Source: an uncultured Helicobacteraceae bacterium
GTDB lineage: Bacteria; Campylobacterota; Campylobacteria; Campylobacterales; Helicobacteraceae
NCBI GenBank assembly: GCA_910578285.1
Contig: CAJTQL010000006.1
Coordinates: 68,241 to 121,930, forward strand
Length of the DNA stretch: 53,690 bases
Reading direction: 5' to 3'
In this document: positions 1-8,893 of the stretch, in pieces
How the letters are laid out: every line of letters begins with the position of its first letter
How positions within the stretch are numbered: the stretch's first letter is position 1
The notes under the pieces: generated by a model
Databases searched by the model: none
Told to the model about the DNA's origin: nothing
The model's input: the letters and a program-made list of their open reading frames with translations, nothing else
Program-made: the position numbers and the translations under genes

Positions 1-350
1 TCGACAATATCTGTCTGATTCGCAAGAGGAATGCCATTGTAATACAAATTGGGCACGATAATATCTTTGACTTGTGCAGAACCTTGCAGTTTGTAACTAT
101 CGCTCATGTGCGTGCCATACATTGTCGCGAGGCTATTTTCAAAAAAACGCAAGGAGGTGTCAATAATGACATCAAAATTCCCCTCAACAATATGTGCTGC
201 TTGCTTCACCTGCAAATCAAGCTGGTCTTGGGCAAAAACTTCCATACGATAACTAATAAAAACAAGCAATGGAATGGAAATAACTAATGCGATGAGAACA
301 AGAACACATGAGAATTTTTTGCTAATGGAGAAACGATTCCAAGAAAACAT
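1..350 (-). CDS. N-terminus of a membrane sensory receptor (chemoreceptor-like), cut by the window edge
   Basis: The frame is open on the minus strand from an ATG at 348-350, preceded by a GGAGGGG ribosome-binding site at about 353-359, to the window edge. It gives about 116 residues. A basic N-terminus is followed by one hydrophobic helix (around residues 14-32, CVLVLIALVISIPLLVFI) and then a hydrophilic stretch rich in Gln, Asp and Asn that would lie in the periplasm. This is the usual start of a methyl-accepting chemotaxis protein or other receptor with a Cache-type sensor. The signalling domain lies outside the window, so the output (chemotaxis, kinase or cyclase) is inferred only. The ORF just downstream on the other strand (72-287) has no support. 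Confidence 0.65.
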   Translation of the reverse strand, partial: MFSWNRFSISKKFSCVLVLIALVISIPLLVFISYRMEVFAQDQLDLQVKQAAHIVEGNFDVIIDTSLRFFENSLATMYGTHMSDSYKLQGSAQVKDIIVPNLYYNGIPLANQTDIV

Positions 351-427
351 GAGCCCCTCCTGCACGATTTTAGGGAATTATAGCACAGAATGACCTCAAA
401 CACAATGGCAAATGCCTTATCTTTCCG

Positions 428-1762
428 CTACAAAACCCCAAAATAAAAAATGATTCCAATAATGATGGGAACAATAAATTTGACATAATAATACCAAATC
501 CAAAGCCATTTTGTTGTGATTTGCCCTTCATTGCTTAATTCAGCTATTGCGTCTGTTTTCATCACCCACCCTACATAGATACAACATAAAAAAGCTGTAA
601 TAACAAACAAAATATTGCCACTCACAAAATCGAAGCTATCAAAAATATTGCGACTGCCGACAAGCTGTATATCACGCCAAGGACCATAAGTTAAGATACA
701 TGGTAGGTTTCCAAGAATAAAGATTCCAAGTAGAGTAATATGGATTGCTAGCTTTTTTGTCATGTGGAATTTTTCTTCAAGGACACAGATAATGACTTGA
801 TAGATGGGCAAACTCGTTGTGAGAGCGGCGGTGAGCAAGAGCACAAAAAACAAAGCAGCAATAAAAGTCCCAAACTGAATATGCGAAAATGCAACAGGCA
901 AAGTCTCAAAAACAAGCGATGGTCCAGCGGCAGGAGAAAGCCCAGCACTAAAGAGGGCAGGAAAAATCATAAAGCCTGCCAAAATGGCAATAATCGTATT
1001 AAGAAGTCCTGTATAAATGGCTGTATGTATCATATTTTCAGTTTTCTTGAGATGAGACGAAAGGGTTATCATCACTCCAAAACCAAGAGAGAGAGCGAAA
1101 AAGACTTGTCCTAGCACATCGATAAAGAGTTTGGGCGTGATTTTGGAAAAATCGGGTTCGAGATAGAATCGCACCCCCTCCATTGCGCCCGGAAGCGTGA
1201 GGTTGCGCGCCACAACAACGAGCAAACACAAAAACAGCAAGGGCATGAGGAATCGCACAGATTTTTCGATTCCATCGATAATGCCTTTGCGCAAAATGAT
1301 ATAATTCATCATCACAAAAAGTGTCGTAAAAATGCCGATTCCAAATGGATTGTAAACGATATTTTGCGTATAGAATGCTGATGTATATTCTTTAGAAATA
1401 GGCTTTGAAAGGTCAAAATCTCCAAAAATAAGACCATAAATATAGACGAGCACAAAACCGCCCAAAACCATGTAATATGCCAAGATTCCAAAACTGCCCA
1501 AAAGACCAAGATAACCAACACCTTGCCATTTTTGTCCAAAGCTCTCGATACTATTTGTCGCACCACGCCTGCCAATGACGTTTTCGACTAAGATGACGGG
1601 GATTCCAATACAAAGCATTGCCACGCAAAAAACGAGCAAATACGCCCCGCCCCCATTTTCGCCCACCAAATAAGGAAAGCGCCATGTTGCGCCAAAGCCT
1701 ATGGTTGCACCCGCAACAGTCAGAATATAGGCAAACGTGTTGCTCCATGTTTGTCGCTGCAT
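428..1762 (-). CDS. Sodium-dependent neurotransmitter symporter (SNF/SLC6) family transporter
   Basis: This 444-residue inner-membrane protein has about eleven or twelve hydrophobic segments. The first helix carries the family signature GATIGFGATWRFPYLVGENG (residues about 18-37), which in LeuT-type proteins is the unwound TM1 that binds Na+ and an amino acid. It is therefore probably a Na+-coupled importer of an amino acid or related small molecule; the substrate cannot be read from sequence. The start has an AAGGAC site about 6 bases upstream. It is the third gene of a minus-strand run murJ-cysS-SNF with 9-base gaps, so probably co-transcribed. In H. pylori, from memory, vacA follows cysS; this genome has a transporter there. 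Confidence 0.93.
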   Translation of the reverse strand: MQRQTWSNTFAYILTVAGATIGFGATWRFPYLVGENGGGAYLLVFCVAMLCIGIPVILVENVIGRRGATNSIESFGQKWQGVGYLGLLGSFGILAYYMVLGGFVLVYIYGLIFGDFDLSKPISKEYTSAFYTQNIVYNPFGIGIFTTLFVMMNYIILRKGIIDGIEKSVRFLMPLLFLCLLVVVARNLTLPGAMEGVRFYLEPDFSKITPKLFIDVLGQVFFALSLGFGVMITLSSHLKKTENMIHTAIYTGLLNTIIAILAGFMIFPALFSAGLSPAAGPSLVFETLPVAFSHIQFGTFIAALFFVLLLTAALTTSLPIYQVIICVLEEKFHMTKKLAIHITLLGIFILGNLPCILTYGPWRDIQLVGSRNIFDSFDFVSGNILFVITAFLCCIYVGWVMKTDAIAELSNEGQITTKWLWIWYYYVKFIVPIIIGIIFYFGVL

Positions 1763-1771
1763 ATTTGTCCT

Positions 1772-3199
1772 TTAGATTTTCTCCCAAATTGTGCCTTGCG
1801 CCGTGTCGAGCAACGCAATATGTTGCGCACTCAAGGTTTCTCGAATCGCATCAGCTGTGGCAAAATCTTTATTTTTCTTTGCGATATTGCGCTGTTCGAT
1901 GAGGGACTCAATCTGCACTTTTTGCTCTACGCTCACTCCTTGTTGGAAATATTGCGTCGATTCTTGCAAGCCGATTCCAAGCAATTGCTGCACACTTTGC
2001 AAGAATCGATTCGCATTGTCTTTTGCCACAGAATCCTTGGAGTTTTTGTCGAGTGCTTCGTTGATAGACGACAAAAACGAATCGGCGACACTCAATGCCA
2101 CAGAAATATTCATATCATCGCGCAATGCATGGATAAAATGAGCCTCAAACTCTGCAAATGCCGCATTTGGTTTGGGCAAAGCTTTTTGCGACATATTCAG
2201 TCGCTTTTTGAGGCGATAGATTCTGTCGAGTCGCTTTTTGCTTGCAAGCAAGTCATCATGTGAGAAACTCAATGTCGCACGATAATGTGTACTCAAAAGA
2301 TAGAATCGCAACACTTCACCGCCATAGAGCTTCAAAGCGTCTTTGATAAAAAAACTATTGCCGAGCGATTTGCTCATTTTTTGCTCATTAATCGTTACAA
2401 AGCCATTGTGCAACCAATATTTCGCAATCTCTTTGTGTGTCGCACAACGCGTTTGTGTGGCTTCGTTTTCATGATGTGGAAAAAACAAGTCGCTGCCACC
2501 TGCATGAATGTCGATGGCAAACGTATCATCATTTGTCTCGAAATATTGCTCAATCATCGCGCTGCATTCGATATGCCAGCCCGGTCGCCCGCTCCCAAAA
2601 GGCGAATCATAAGCAATACTTTCGCCTTCTTTGTGGTTTTTCCACAGCACAAAATCGCGGACATCATGTTTTTCCTCATCATTGTGGATTCGGCTTTGGG
2701 TGTCGTCTTCATCCTCATAATGGTGGCTCAAGTCGCCATATTTGGAATCTTTTGCCACACTAAAATACACACCGCTGCTTGTTTGGTAGGCATGCCCACT
2801 TGCCACAAGTGTGGCAATCATCGCACAAATCTGCGGCAACGACTGTGTGGCGCGCGGCTCGAAATGCGCGCGGCGGACGCCAAGAGCGTCCATATCATGG
2901 AGATAGGATTCAATATAATGTTGCGTGAGTTCATGCGCGGGCTGCCCCGTTTGCGCGCTTTTTTTGAGAATCTTATCATCAATATCTGTAAAATTTTTCA
3001 CAAAACGTACGGCATAGCCGTCATATTCAAGCAATCGCCAAAGCAAGTCAAAGGCAATCGCACTGCGCGCATGCCCAAGATGTGCATCATCATACACCGT
3101 TGGACCACACACGTAGAGGCTTGCTTTACCTTTTTGCAACGATTCAAAAGCGACTTTTTGCCCCTTTGCACTATCGAATAAATAGATTGTGTTGTCCAT
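1772..3199 (-). CDS. cysS: Cysteinyl-tRNA synthetase
   Basis: The 475-residue cytoplasmic enzyme charges tRNA-Cys with cysteine using ATP. The class I signature HLGHARS (a HIGH-type motif) is at about residues 41-47, the zinc-site region CSAMIEQYF and GGSDLFFPHHENE follow in the middle, and KMSKSLGN (the KMSKS loop) is at about residue 276. Length and motif order match the family. The ATG at 3197-3199 has an AAAGGAG site. It lies 9 bases after murJ and 9 bases before the SNF transporter, so probably all three form one transcript. Confidence 0.98.
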   Translation of the reverse strand: MDNTIYLFDSAKGQKVAFESLQKGKASLYVCGPTVYDDAHLGHARSAIAFDLLWRLLEYDGYAVRFVKNFTDIDDKILKKSAQTGQPAHELTQHYIESYLHDMDALGVRRAHFEPRATQSLPQICAMIATLVASGHAYQTSSGVYFSVAKDSKYGDLSHHYEDEDDTQSRIHNDEEKHDVRDFVLWKNHKEGESIAYDSPFGSGRPGWHIECSAMIEQYFETNDDTFAIDIHAGGSDLFFPHHENEATQTRCATHKEIAKYWLHNGFVTINEQKMSKSLGNSFFIKDALKLYGGEVLRFYLLSTHYRATLSFSHDDLLASKKRLDRIYRLKKRLNMSQKALPKPNAAFAEFEAHFIHALRDDMNISVALSVADSFLSSINEALDKNSKDSVAKDNANRFLQSVQQLLGIGLQESTQYFQQGVSVEQKVQIESLIEQRNIAKKNKDFATADAIRETLSAQHIALLDTAQGTIWEKI

Positions 3200-3208
3200 A
3201 ATTCTCCT

Positions 3209-4645
3209 TTAAGCCAACGATGACGTATAATAAGTCGCGTAAATTTGTTCTAAACCCCATTTCATCAGAAATGCTGCAATCGCGCTTGCAACAATCACAA
3301 CACTCCATAGCAGCCATGCTTTTTTGTCTGCAATTATATCCCAAAACTGCCGAAAACCAAAGGCTTTCACGCTCCAATAGAGCGAGGCAAAGCCACTAAG
3401 TGAGCCCGCAATCGCCAACCCAACAGCGCCATAATCCCACATCAGTGCAAGCGAAGCGCATGTGCCAACAAGTAGAGATTGGATTGAAATTTTTGCCGCA
3501 AGCATTTGCTGGTGATGAGAATAGAGCCAAAGAGAGAATATTTTTGAGAGCCCAAATGGCAACAAGCCCACAAGATATGCAGCAAGTACATGTCCTGTTT
3601 GCAGACTATCATTGCTGCTAAAATTGCCGCGCTCAAAGAGAATCCACACGACTTCAAACGAAAGGATCATCCCCCCCACGCTACATGCACTAAGCGCCCA
3701 AAACAAAAACCAAAACGATTGTTTGAGATGTGCAAGGGCTTGGATTCTGTCGTTATTATGAATCGCGCGCAACACAATCGGATAGAGCGCTGTGCTCGAA
3801 GCGATTGCAAACAGCGCAAGTGGAAGCTGAAAAATGCGATTGGCATAATGCAGATACGACACACTCCCCACAGCAAGAAATGAAGCGAGCTGAATGTCAA
3901 TCAGCGAGGCAATTTGTACCGTTGAGCTGCCCAAAAGCGCCGGAAAAAATTGCAGATAGAATTGCTTGACATCATGCCAAACTTCCGCACTCTTGCTGCG
4001 CAAATGCAAGAAACTCACCCACAAAAGCGCAAAAAAGCCAAGCCGTTTGAGTGGATAGAGATGCAGCAAAATCTGCAAGATTCCACCAACGAGTGTTGCA
4101 ATGCTCAAGCATTTTACGATTGTAAAAGGGTCAGATTCTTTGGTCAGCAAAAGTGCCACAATCATTGCGAGATTCAACAACACAGTTGAGTAGGCAGCCG
4201 CCGTGAAATTGTGCTTGTATTGCAAAAGGCTACCAAGCAAGGTAACGACAAAAATGAGCGGTAGATACCAAAAATTGATTGCAATCAACTCGGCGACAAT
4301 CAGCACTTCGTCAGGCGAGAGCCCAATGGCAAGCACACGTGCCACATACGGAGCAAACGCGACCACGCAAAAGCAGAGTATGAGAATAAAGGCAAGAAAT
4401 AAGAAACTAATATGTAGTACAAACGCACCCTTGCGCCGCGCGGCACTAAAACTTGGCAAAAATGCTTGCGAAAAAGCGCCTTCGGCAAAGATTCGGCGAA
4501 AGGCATTAGGGACACGAAAGGCAATCAAAAACATATCGCTGAAAATGCCCACACCAAGCACACTTGACATCGTCAAATCACGCACAAAACCAGCGATTCG
4601 CGAGAAAAAAATACCACTGCTGTTGGTCAAAAATCCGCGCAGCAT
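3209..4645 (-). CDS. murJ: Lipid II flippase MurJ
   Basis: This 478-residue polytopic inner-membrane protein has about 13-14 hydrophobic helices. The N-terminus (NSSGIFFSRIAGFVRDLTMS, residues about 8-27) and the later AFRVPNAFRRIFAEGAFSQAFLPSF-type region are typical of MurJ/MviN. MurJ moves the undecaprenyl-linked peptidoglycan precursor lipid II from the cytoplasmic to the periplasmic face. The start ATG is preceded by GGAG. It is first in the murJ-cysS-SNF run and diverges from the FapA-like gene at 4752; the 106 bases between them hold both promoters. Confidence 0.96.
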   Translation of the reverse strand: MLRGFLTNSSGIFFSRIAGFVRDLTMSSVLGVGIFSDMFLIAFRVPNAFRRIFAEGAFSQAFLPSFSAARRKGAFVLHISFLFLAFILILCFCVVAFAPYVARVLAIGLSPDEVLIVAELIAINFWYLPLIFVVTLLGSLLQYKHNFTAAAYSTVLLNLAMIVALLLTKESDPFTIVKCLSIATLVGGILQILLHLYPLKRLGFFALLWVSFLHLRSKSAEVWHDVKQFYLQFFPALLGSSTVQIASLIDIQLASFLAVGSVSYLHYANRIFQLPLALFAIASSTALYPIVLRAIHNNDRIQALAHLKQSFWFLFWALSACSVGGMILSFEVVWILFERGNFSSNDSLQTGHVLAAYLVGLLPFGLSKIFSLWLYSHHQQMLAAKISIQSLLVGTCASLALMWDYGAVGLAIAGSLSGFASLYWSVKAFGFRQFWDIIADKKAWLLWSVVIVASAIAAFLMKWGLEQIYATYYTSSLA

Positions 4646-4751
4646 AAAAACTCCATTTGTGATTTGATATTTCAGAAAAGTCTTGATAGAATATTGCCGA
4701 ATATTCTAGTGAAGATTTGTTAATCACGTCTTGACACTTTAAGGATAGGTT

Positions 4752-6557
4752 ATGCCAGAATCGACTTTTAGCCCCGTTGTCATTCCCGACTGCGATACCC
4801 CAAACCAAGAGGTATTCAAAGTCTCTCTCGCCAAAGATATTAGCGAAAAATTGCTCGAAGCGAGGCTTAGGGGCGTGTATTATCTCGTCTCTATTGGCGG
4901 ACAAACAATGCGTGAGCTCACGCCCAGCGAAGTCTCCTCTATTGAGGACGAATCCTATCTATTGCAAGAAGATTTGGTGATTGAGCAACGCTATTCGATT
5001 GTTGTCGATTTAGCACCACGCTATACCTACCATTTCTCACTGATTCTAAGCCCAGATGGCAGAGAGCTGTATTGTCGACTTGCGCAGGGCTCAAAGATTG
5101 ACAAAGACGAAAAAAGCATCAAACAATTTTTTGAGCGCATTCGCATTCACAAAGCAGATATGCATGTCCTGATTCGCGATGAGCGCACAGAATATGAGCG
5201 GCTCAAGATTTTTATCCAATCTTTGCCTAATGAGAAATTTTTAAGCAAACCCCATGAGTTTCTGCTCGCCCAAAGTATTGGTGGGCTGCCATGCATTGAA
5301 CCTCATCTCGAAATGGCGATTAATCTCAAAGGTGATAACAGCCCCTATCGGCTCGTGCTCAAAGACCAGCTTATCGCGACCTTTTTCAAAGGACAATCAG
5401 GTGAGGCGGCGCGCGATTGTTTGGGACGTTTCATTGCCCCACAAGAGCCCAAACAACAAAACGTTATGCCTTTCAATGTCGATGAGAGCATCAATGCACA
5501 AGAAAACGATTCATGTATTAAATATTTTGCAAAGCATGCAGGCTATATCGCTCTTGACAGAAACCACAACAAGCTTGGCGTGATGCAAAAAATCAACGTT
5601 AAAAATGCCTCGATTACAACAAGTGGCAACCTGCTTGGTGGGCTCAATACGGGCACGCATGTCGTGATTAGCAGCACCGACTTACTCGAAGATTCGGTTG
5701 GTGAAGGAACGGTGATTGAAGCAGGAACAGTCGAAGTGATTGGCAATGTTGGCAACAAAGCCTTGATTCGCGCAAATAAAGTCATCATTAAAGGGCAAAC
5801 ACATCAAAACTCACAGATTTTTGCTGATAATGCCAATATCACGATTCACAAAGGACATGTCGAGGGTGACCAAGTTACAATTGCGCGGCTTGAGGCAGGA
5901 GAGGTTCGCGGCGAACATATCAGTATCGATGAAGCCTATGGTGGCAGGAGTTTTGGGCAAGATGTCAGAATCTCAACATTGCATTCAAACCACCACGCAC
6001 ACAGCGCAGGTAGCATTATAGTGAACAACCTCAAAGGTGAGGACAACAAATTCATACTCTGCGCGAATGCTTCGCCTAAGAAAAATTCACCCTATCAGGT
6101 TTTTATCTCTGGGCGCAAACAATTCACGCAGCAGCTGGTAGAAAAACAACGCGAATATCATTCGATGATGGCAGAGCTGCAAGGGCTGCAGCCGCTTGTT
6201 CGACAAATTAAGGACGATATTAAAAAATTCCCAAAGGATTCCTCGCAACTCAAGCTCATTCAGGAACAGGCGCACAACTACCGCAACTTGCTCCATTATA
6301 CCACACAGCTTAAAGATGAAATCGATGCGCTCGAACAAAAGCTTGAACGTATTCGCCAAGAAATCACCAAGTTCGAAGAGAGTATGGGCAACGCGTATGT
6401 GCTCATTAAGAGCGGTTGGAAAGGCTACAACGAAGTCAAATACAAAAAACTCTCTGAAGATGAACGAGAGATTTTCCTAAACCCAAAACCGGGACACGAT
6501 GGACCACGTATTCAGCTTGATGATAGTATGAATCTTTTGATTAGCATGCGAGGCTAG
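4752..6557 (+). CDS. FapA (DUF342) family polymer-like cell-envelope/flagellar-assembly protein
   Basis: The protein has 601 residues. A mixed alpha/beta N-terminal half is followed at about residues 265-420 by a run of short beta repeats rich in Gly, Val and Ile with spaced turns (for example GTVIEAGTVEVIGNVGN), as in the right-handed beta-helix of FapA/DUF342 proteins. Residues about 460-560 form a charged helical, probably coiled-coil, stretch. Members in other bacteria have been linked to flagellar number or MinD-like regulation, but that role here is inference. The ATG has an AAGGATAGG site. ruvA starts 11 bases after its stop, so the two are probably one transcript. Confidence 0.85.
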   Translation: MPESTFSPVVIPDCDTPNQEVFKVSLAKDISEKLLEARLRGVYYLVSIGGQTMRELTPSEVSSIEDESYLLQEDLVIEQRYSIVVDLAPRYTYHFSLILSPDGRELYCRLAQGSKIDKDEKSIKQFFERIRIHKADMHVLIRDERTEYERLKIFIQSLPNEKFLSKPHEFLLAQSIGGLPCIEPHLEMAINLKGDNSPYRLVLKDQLIATFFKGQSGEAARDCLGRFIAPQEPKQQNVMPFNVDESINAQENDSCIKYFAKHAGYIALDRNHNKLGVMQKINVKNASITTSGNLLGGLNTGTHVVISSTDLLEDSVGEGTVIEAGTVEVIGNVGNKALIRANKVIIKGQTHQNSQIFADNANITIHKGHVEGDQVTIARLEAGEVRGEHISIDEAYGGRSFGQDVRISTLHSNHHAHSAGSIIVNNLKGEDNKFILCANASPKKNSPYQVFISGRKQFTQQLVEKQREYHSMMAELQGLQPLVRQIKDDIKKFPKDSSQLKLIQEQAHNYRNLLHYTTQLKDEIDALEQKLERIRQEITKFEESMGNAYVLIKSGWKGYNEVKYKKLSEDEREIFLNPKPGHDGPRIQLDDSMNLLISMRG

Positions 6558-6568
6558 ATGGGCTTTTT

Positions 6569-7102
6569 ATGATTGTCGGATTGCATGGACAAGTGATTCA
6601 CCAAACACCCACAGCGCTTTGGGTACAAACACAAGGAATCGTTTATGAGGTGTTTGTCCCTTTGCGCATACTTGCACAGCAATTAAGTGCTGTACAACTT
6701 TTCACCACACATATCGTCCGTGAAGACGCAATGTCTCTCTATGGTTTTTTAGAGCTTGACGAAAAGATTTTTTTTGACCGCGTGATTCGCATTAGTGGTA
6801 TTGGACCCAAAGTCGGACTTGCAATCCTCTCAACCTACACGCCTAGCGAATTCCTTGCACACCTACATGACAGCAAAGCAATCCAAAAAGTGCCGGGCAT
6901 TGGACCAAAAAGTGCCGGGCTTTTGCGCATTGAGCTCGAGGGATTTTTCATCGCCGATTCACAAACAAATGTGCGTGATGCGCGTCTAGCGCTCGAATCT
7001 CTAGGCTTTAAAAATGACAAAATCCAACAGATCCTCGCATCATTTGTGGGCAGCCAACTCTCCACACAAGACATCATCAAAGAATCCCTCAAGAAGCTAT
7101 AA
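6569..7102 (+). CDS. ruvA: Holliday junction branch-migration protein RuvA
   Basis: At 177 residues this is slightly shorter than the usual 185-200. RuvA tetramers bind Holliday junctions and load the RuvB motor. The OB-fold N-terminus (MIVGLHGQVIHQTPTALWVQ) is typical, and the two helix-hairpin-helix DNA-binding motifs are visible as ISGIGPKVGLAIL (about residues 74-86) and VPGIGPKSAGLLRIEL (about 108-123). The C-terminal three-helix domain that contacts RuvB follows (DARLALESLGF). It sits directly downstream of the FapA-like gene. Confidence 0.96.
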   Translation: MIVGLHGQVIHQTPTALWVQTQGIVYEVFVPLRILAQQLSAVQLFTTHIVREDAMSLYGFLELDEKIFFDRVIRISGIGPKVGLAILSTYTPSEFLAHLHDSKAIQKVPGIGPKSAGLLRIELEGFFIADSQTNVRDARLALESLGFKNDKIQQILASFVGSQLSTQDIIKESLKKL

Positions 7103-7141
7103 ATGATTTTCAGTTATAATAATACTCGATAGGAGGCCAGT

Positions 7142-8167
7142 GTGAAAGCAACGGTTTTTTTTGGCGCGAGAAGCTTCGAACATGAAGTCAGCATTGTCAG
7201 TGCCATTGTGCTACGTGATGTGCTTACGCTCGATTTTGTGTTTATCGATAAAATGGGCGAGATGTATGCCATCGCTGCTGCAAATATGCAAGCAAAAACC
7301 TTTGCAAGCGGCGCATACAAAAGCGCACCCAAGCTCACCTTTACCCAAGGTGGGCTGCTGCAAAAAGGGCTACTCAAAAACCACTTTGTTCCTGTAAATC
7401 TCGCACTTAATCTTGTGCATGGCGCTGAAGGTGAAGACGGCAAACTCGCCGCGTTGTTTGAATTCTTCCAAATTCCCTATATCGGTCCGCGCCTTGAAGC
7501 CTCGATTCTAAGCTGCAGCAAAGAGCTTACCAAACTCTATGCAGCAAGCAAAGACGTGCCCACCTTGCCCTATTCTATCATTCGCCGCGGTGATTCCATT
7601 GCCGAGCCCCCGCCCTTTATCCTCAAGCCCTTACATCTTGGCAGCTCGATTGGTATTAGCGTTGTGAAGGATTCCAAAGAGCTCGACTATGCGCTCGATG
7701 TTGCATTCGAGTTCGATGATGCGATTTTGCTCGAGCCCTTCAAACAAGGAATTAAAGAATACAATCTCGCAGGCTGCTATGCACAGGGCACATGGCATTT
7801 GTCCATCATCGAAGAACCACAAAAGGGCGAGATTCTCGATTTTGAAAAAAAATATCTCGATTTTTCGCGCCGCGATTCTATTCAAAAGGCACAAATCTCG
7901 TCCGAGCTCGAATCGACAATCATCAAATATTTCCAAAAAATTTATACAAACTGCTTCGAGGGTGCGCTCATTCGTTGCGATTTTTTTGTACAAGATGATT
8001 GCGTATATCTCAATGAAATTAATCCTGTTCCAGGCAGCCTTGCGCATTATCTTTTCACCGATTTTCGTGCCGTTTTTGCCGCGCTTGGCTCATCGCTCCC
8101 CAAAGTGCGCAATATCCCTATCCAATACCTTTTTATCAATCAGATTCGCAACGCAAAAGGAAAATAA
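7142..8167 (+). CDS. ddl: D-alanine--D-alanine ligase
   Basis: This 341-residue ATP-grasp enzyme joins two D-Ala for the peptidoglycan stem peptide. It starts with GTG at 7142, after a strong AGGAGG site. Recognisable parts are the N-terminal FFGARSFEHEVSIVSA, the LVHGAEGEDGKL loop, LKPLHLGSSIGISVVKD (ATP-binding region) and the metal-binding VYLNEINPVPGSLAHYLF near the C-terminus. It opens a tightly packed operon: the next gene starts at the base after its stop, then murF and the HIT gene follow. The ddl-hydrolase-murF-HIT order is the one I know from H. pylori. Confidence 0.97.
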   Translation: MKATVFFGARSFEHEVSIVSAIVLRDVLTLDFVFIDKMGEMYAIAAANMQAKTFASGAYKSAPKLTFTQGGLLQKGLLKNHFVPVNLALNLVHGAEGEDGKLAALFEFFQIPYIGPRLEASILSCSKELTKLYAASKDVPTLPYSIIRRGDSIAEPPPFILKPLHLGSSIGISVVKDSKELDYALDVAFEFDDAILLEPFKQGIKEYNLAGCYAQGTWHLSIIEEPQKGEILDFEKKYLDFSRRDSIQKAQISSELESTIIKYFQKIYTNCFEGALIRCDFFVQDDCVYLNEINPVPGSLAHYLFTDFRAVFAALGSSLPKVRNIPIQYLFINQIRNAKGK

Positions 8168-8884
8168 TTGGCTGCAAAAACCGTGAATTACAATAACCAA
8201 AGCTACACCCTCGCCTACACGCTACACAACAGCGATTGTGCGGATTGTATCGTGTTTTTGCATGGCTGGGGCAGCTGTAAGGAGCTTATGGAACGCTCGT
8301 TTAGCACGCATTTTCCTAATCATCGCCTTTTGTTTATCGATTTGCCCGGCTTTGGGGGCAGCAACAACGAAACTGCGCTCTGCACACGCGACTATGCCGA
8401 GATTCTGCGGCTGTTCCTCGCCGAGTTTGCGCTGAATGAGCAAAGCATCATCATTGGGCATAGTTTTGGGGGCAAAATCGCAAGCCTACTTGCCCCGCGC
8501 AATCTCGTCTTACTCGCAAGCGCCGGAATCGTGCGCCCCAAACCTTTGTCGGTCTCACTCAAGATTTCTCTTGCAAAATGTTTGCGATTTTTGGGGATTA
8601 GCGCGCTCAAATTGCGCGCACAAGACGCACAAGGATTGAGCGAATCGATGTATGCAACATTTAAAAATGTTGTCAATGAAGACTTTCGCCCCATTTTTGC
8701 GGCGCTTTCGTCCAAAACACTTTTATTGTGGGGCAAAGACGATACAGCCACGCCGCTTTGCAGCGCACATGAAATTGCCGCACTGGTGCGCGATTCCAAG
8801 CTTTTGGTTTTCGAGGGTAACCATTATTTTTTTCTAAAACATGCACATGAGGTTGCAAAAAGCATTATGCAATATTTCAAATAA
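8168..8884 (+). CDS. Alpha/beta hydrolase
   Basis: This is a 238-residue cytoplasmic alpha/beta-hydrolase fold protein starting with TTG at 8168, directly after the ddl stop, with AAGGA upstream. The oxyanion region is FLHGWGS, the nucleophile elbow is GHSFGG (Ser at about residue 98), the acid is probably Asp in LLWGKDDTATP, and the catalytic His is in EGNHYFFLKH. Substrate unknown; annotations as a meta-cleavage-product hydrolase are over-precise. Its fixed place between ddl and murF suggests a link to envelope metabolism, but that is inference. Confidence 0.9.
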   Translation: MAAKTVNYNNQSYTLAYTLHNSDCADCIVFLHGWGSCKELMERSFSTHFPNHRLLFIDLPGFGGSNNETALCTRDYAEILRLFLAEFALNEQSIIIGHSFGGKIASLLAPRNLVLLASAGIVRPKPLSVSLKISLAKCLRFLGISALKLRAQDAQGLSESMYATFKNVVNEDFRPIFAALSSKTLLLWGKDDTATPLCSAHEIAALVRDSKLLVFEGNHYFFLKHAHEVAKSIMQYFK

Positions 8885-8893
8885 GGGCAAGAA

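Noticed and set aside
1155..1170. GGTTCGAGA resembling a tRNA T-loop
   Set aside because: It lies inside the SNF transporter frame and no acceptor or anticodon stem surrounds it.
2285..3181. 298-codon + strand frame
   Set aside because: Antisense to cysS, which is certain; a compositional shadow.
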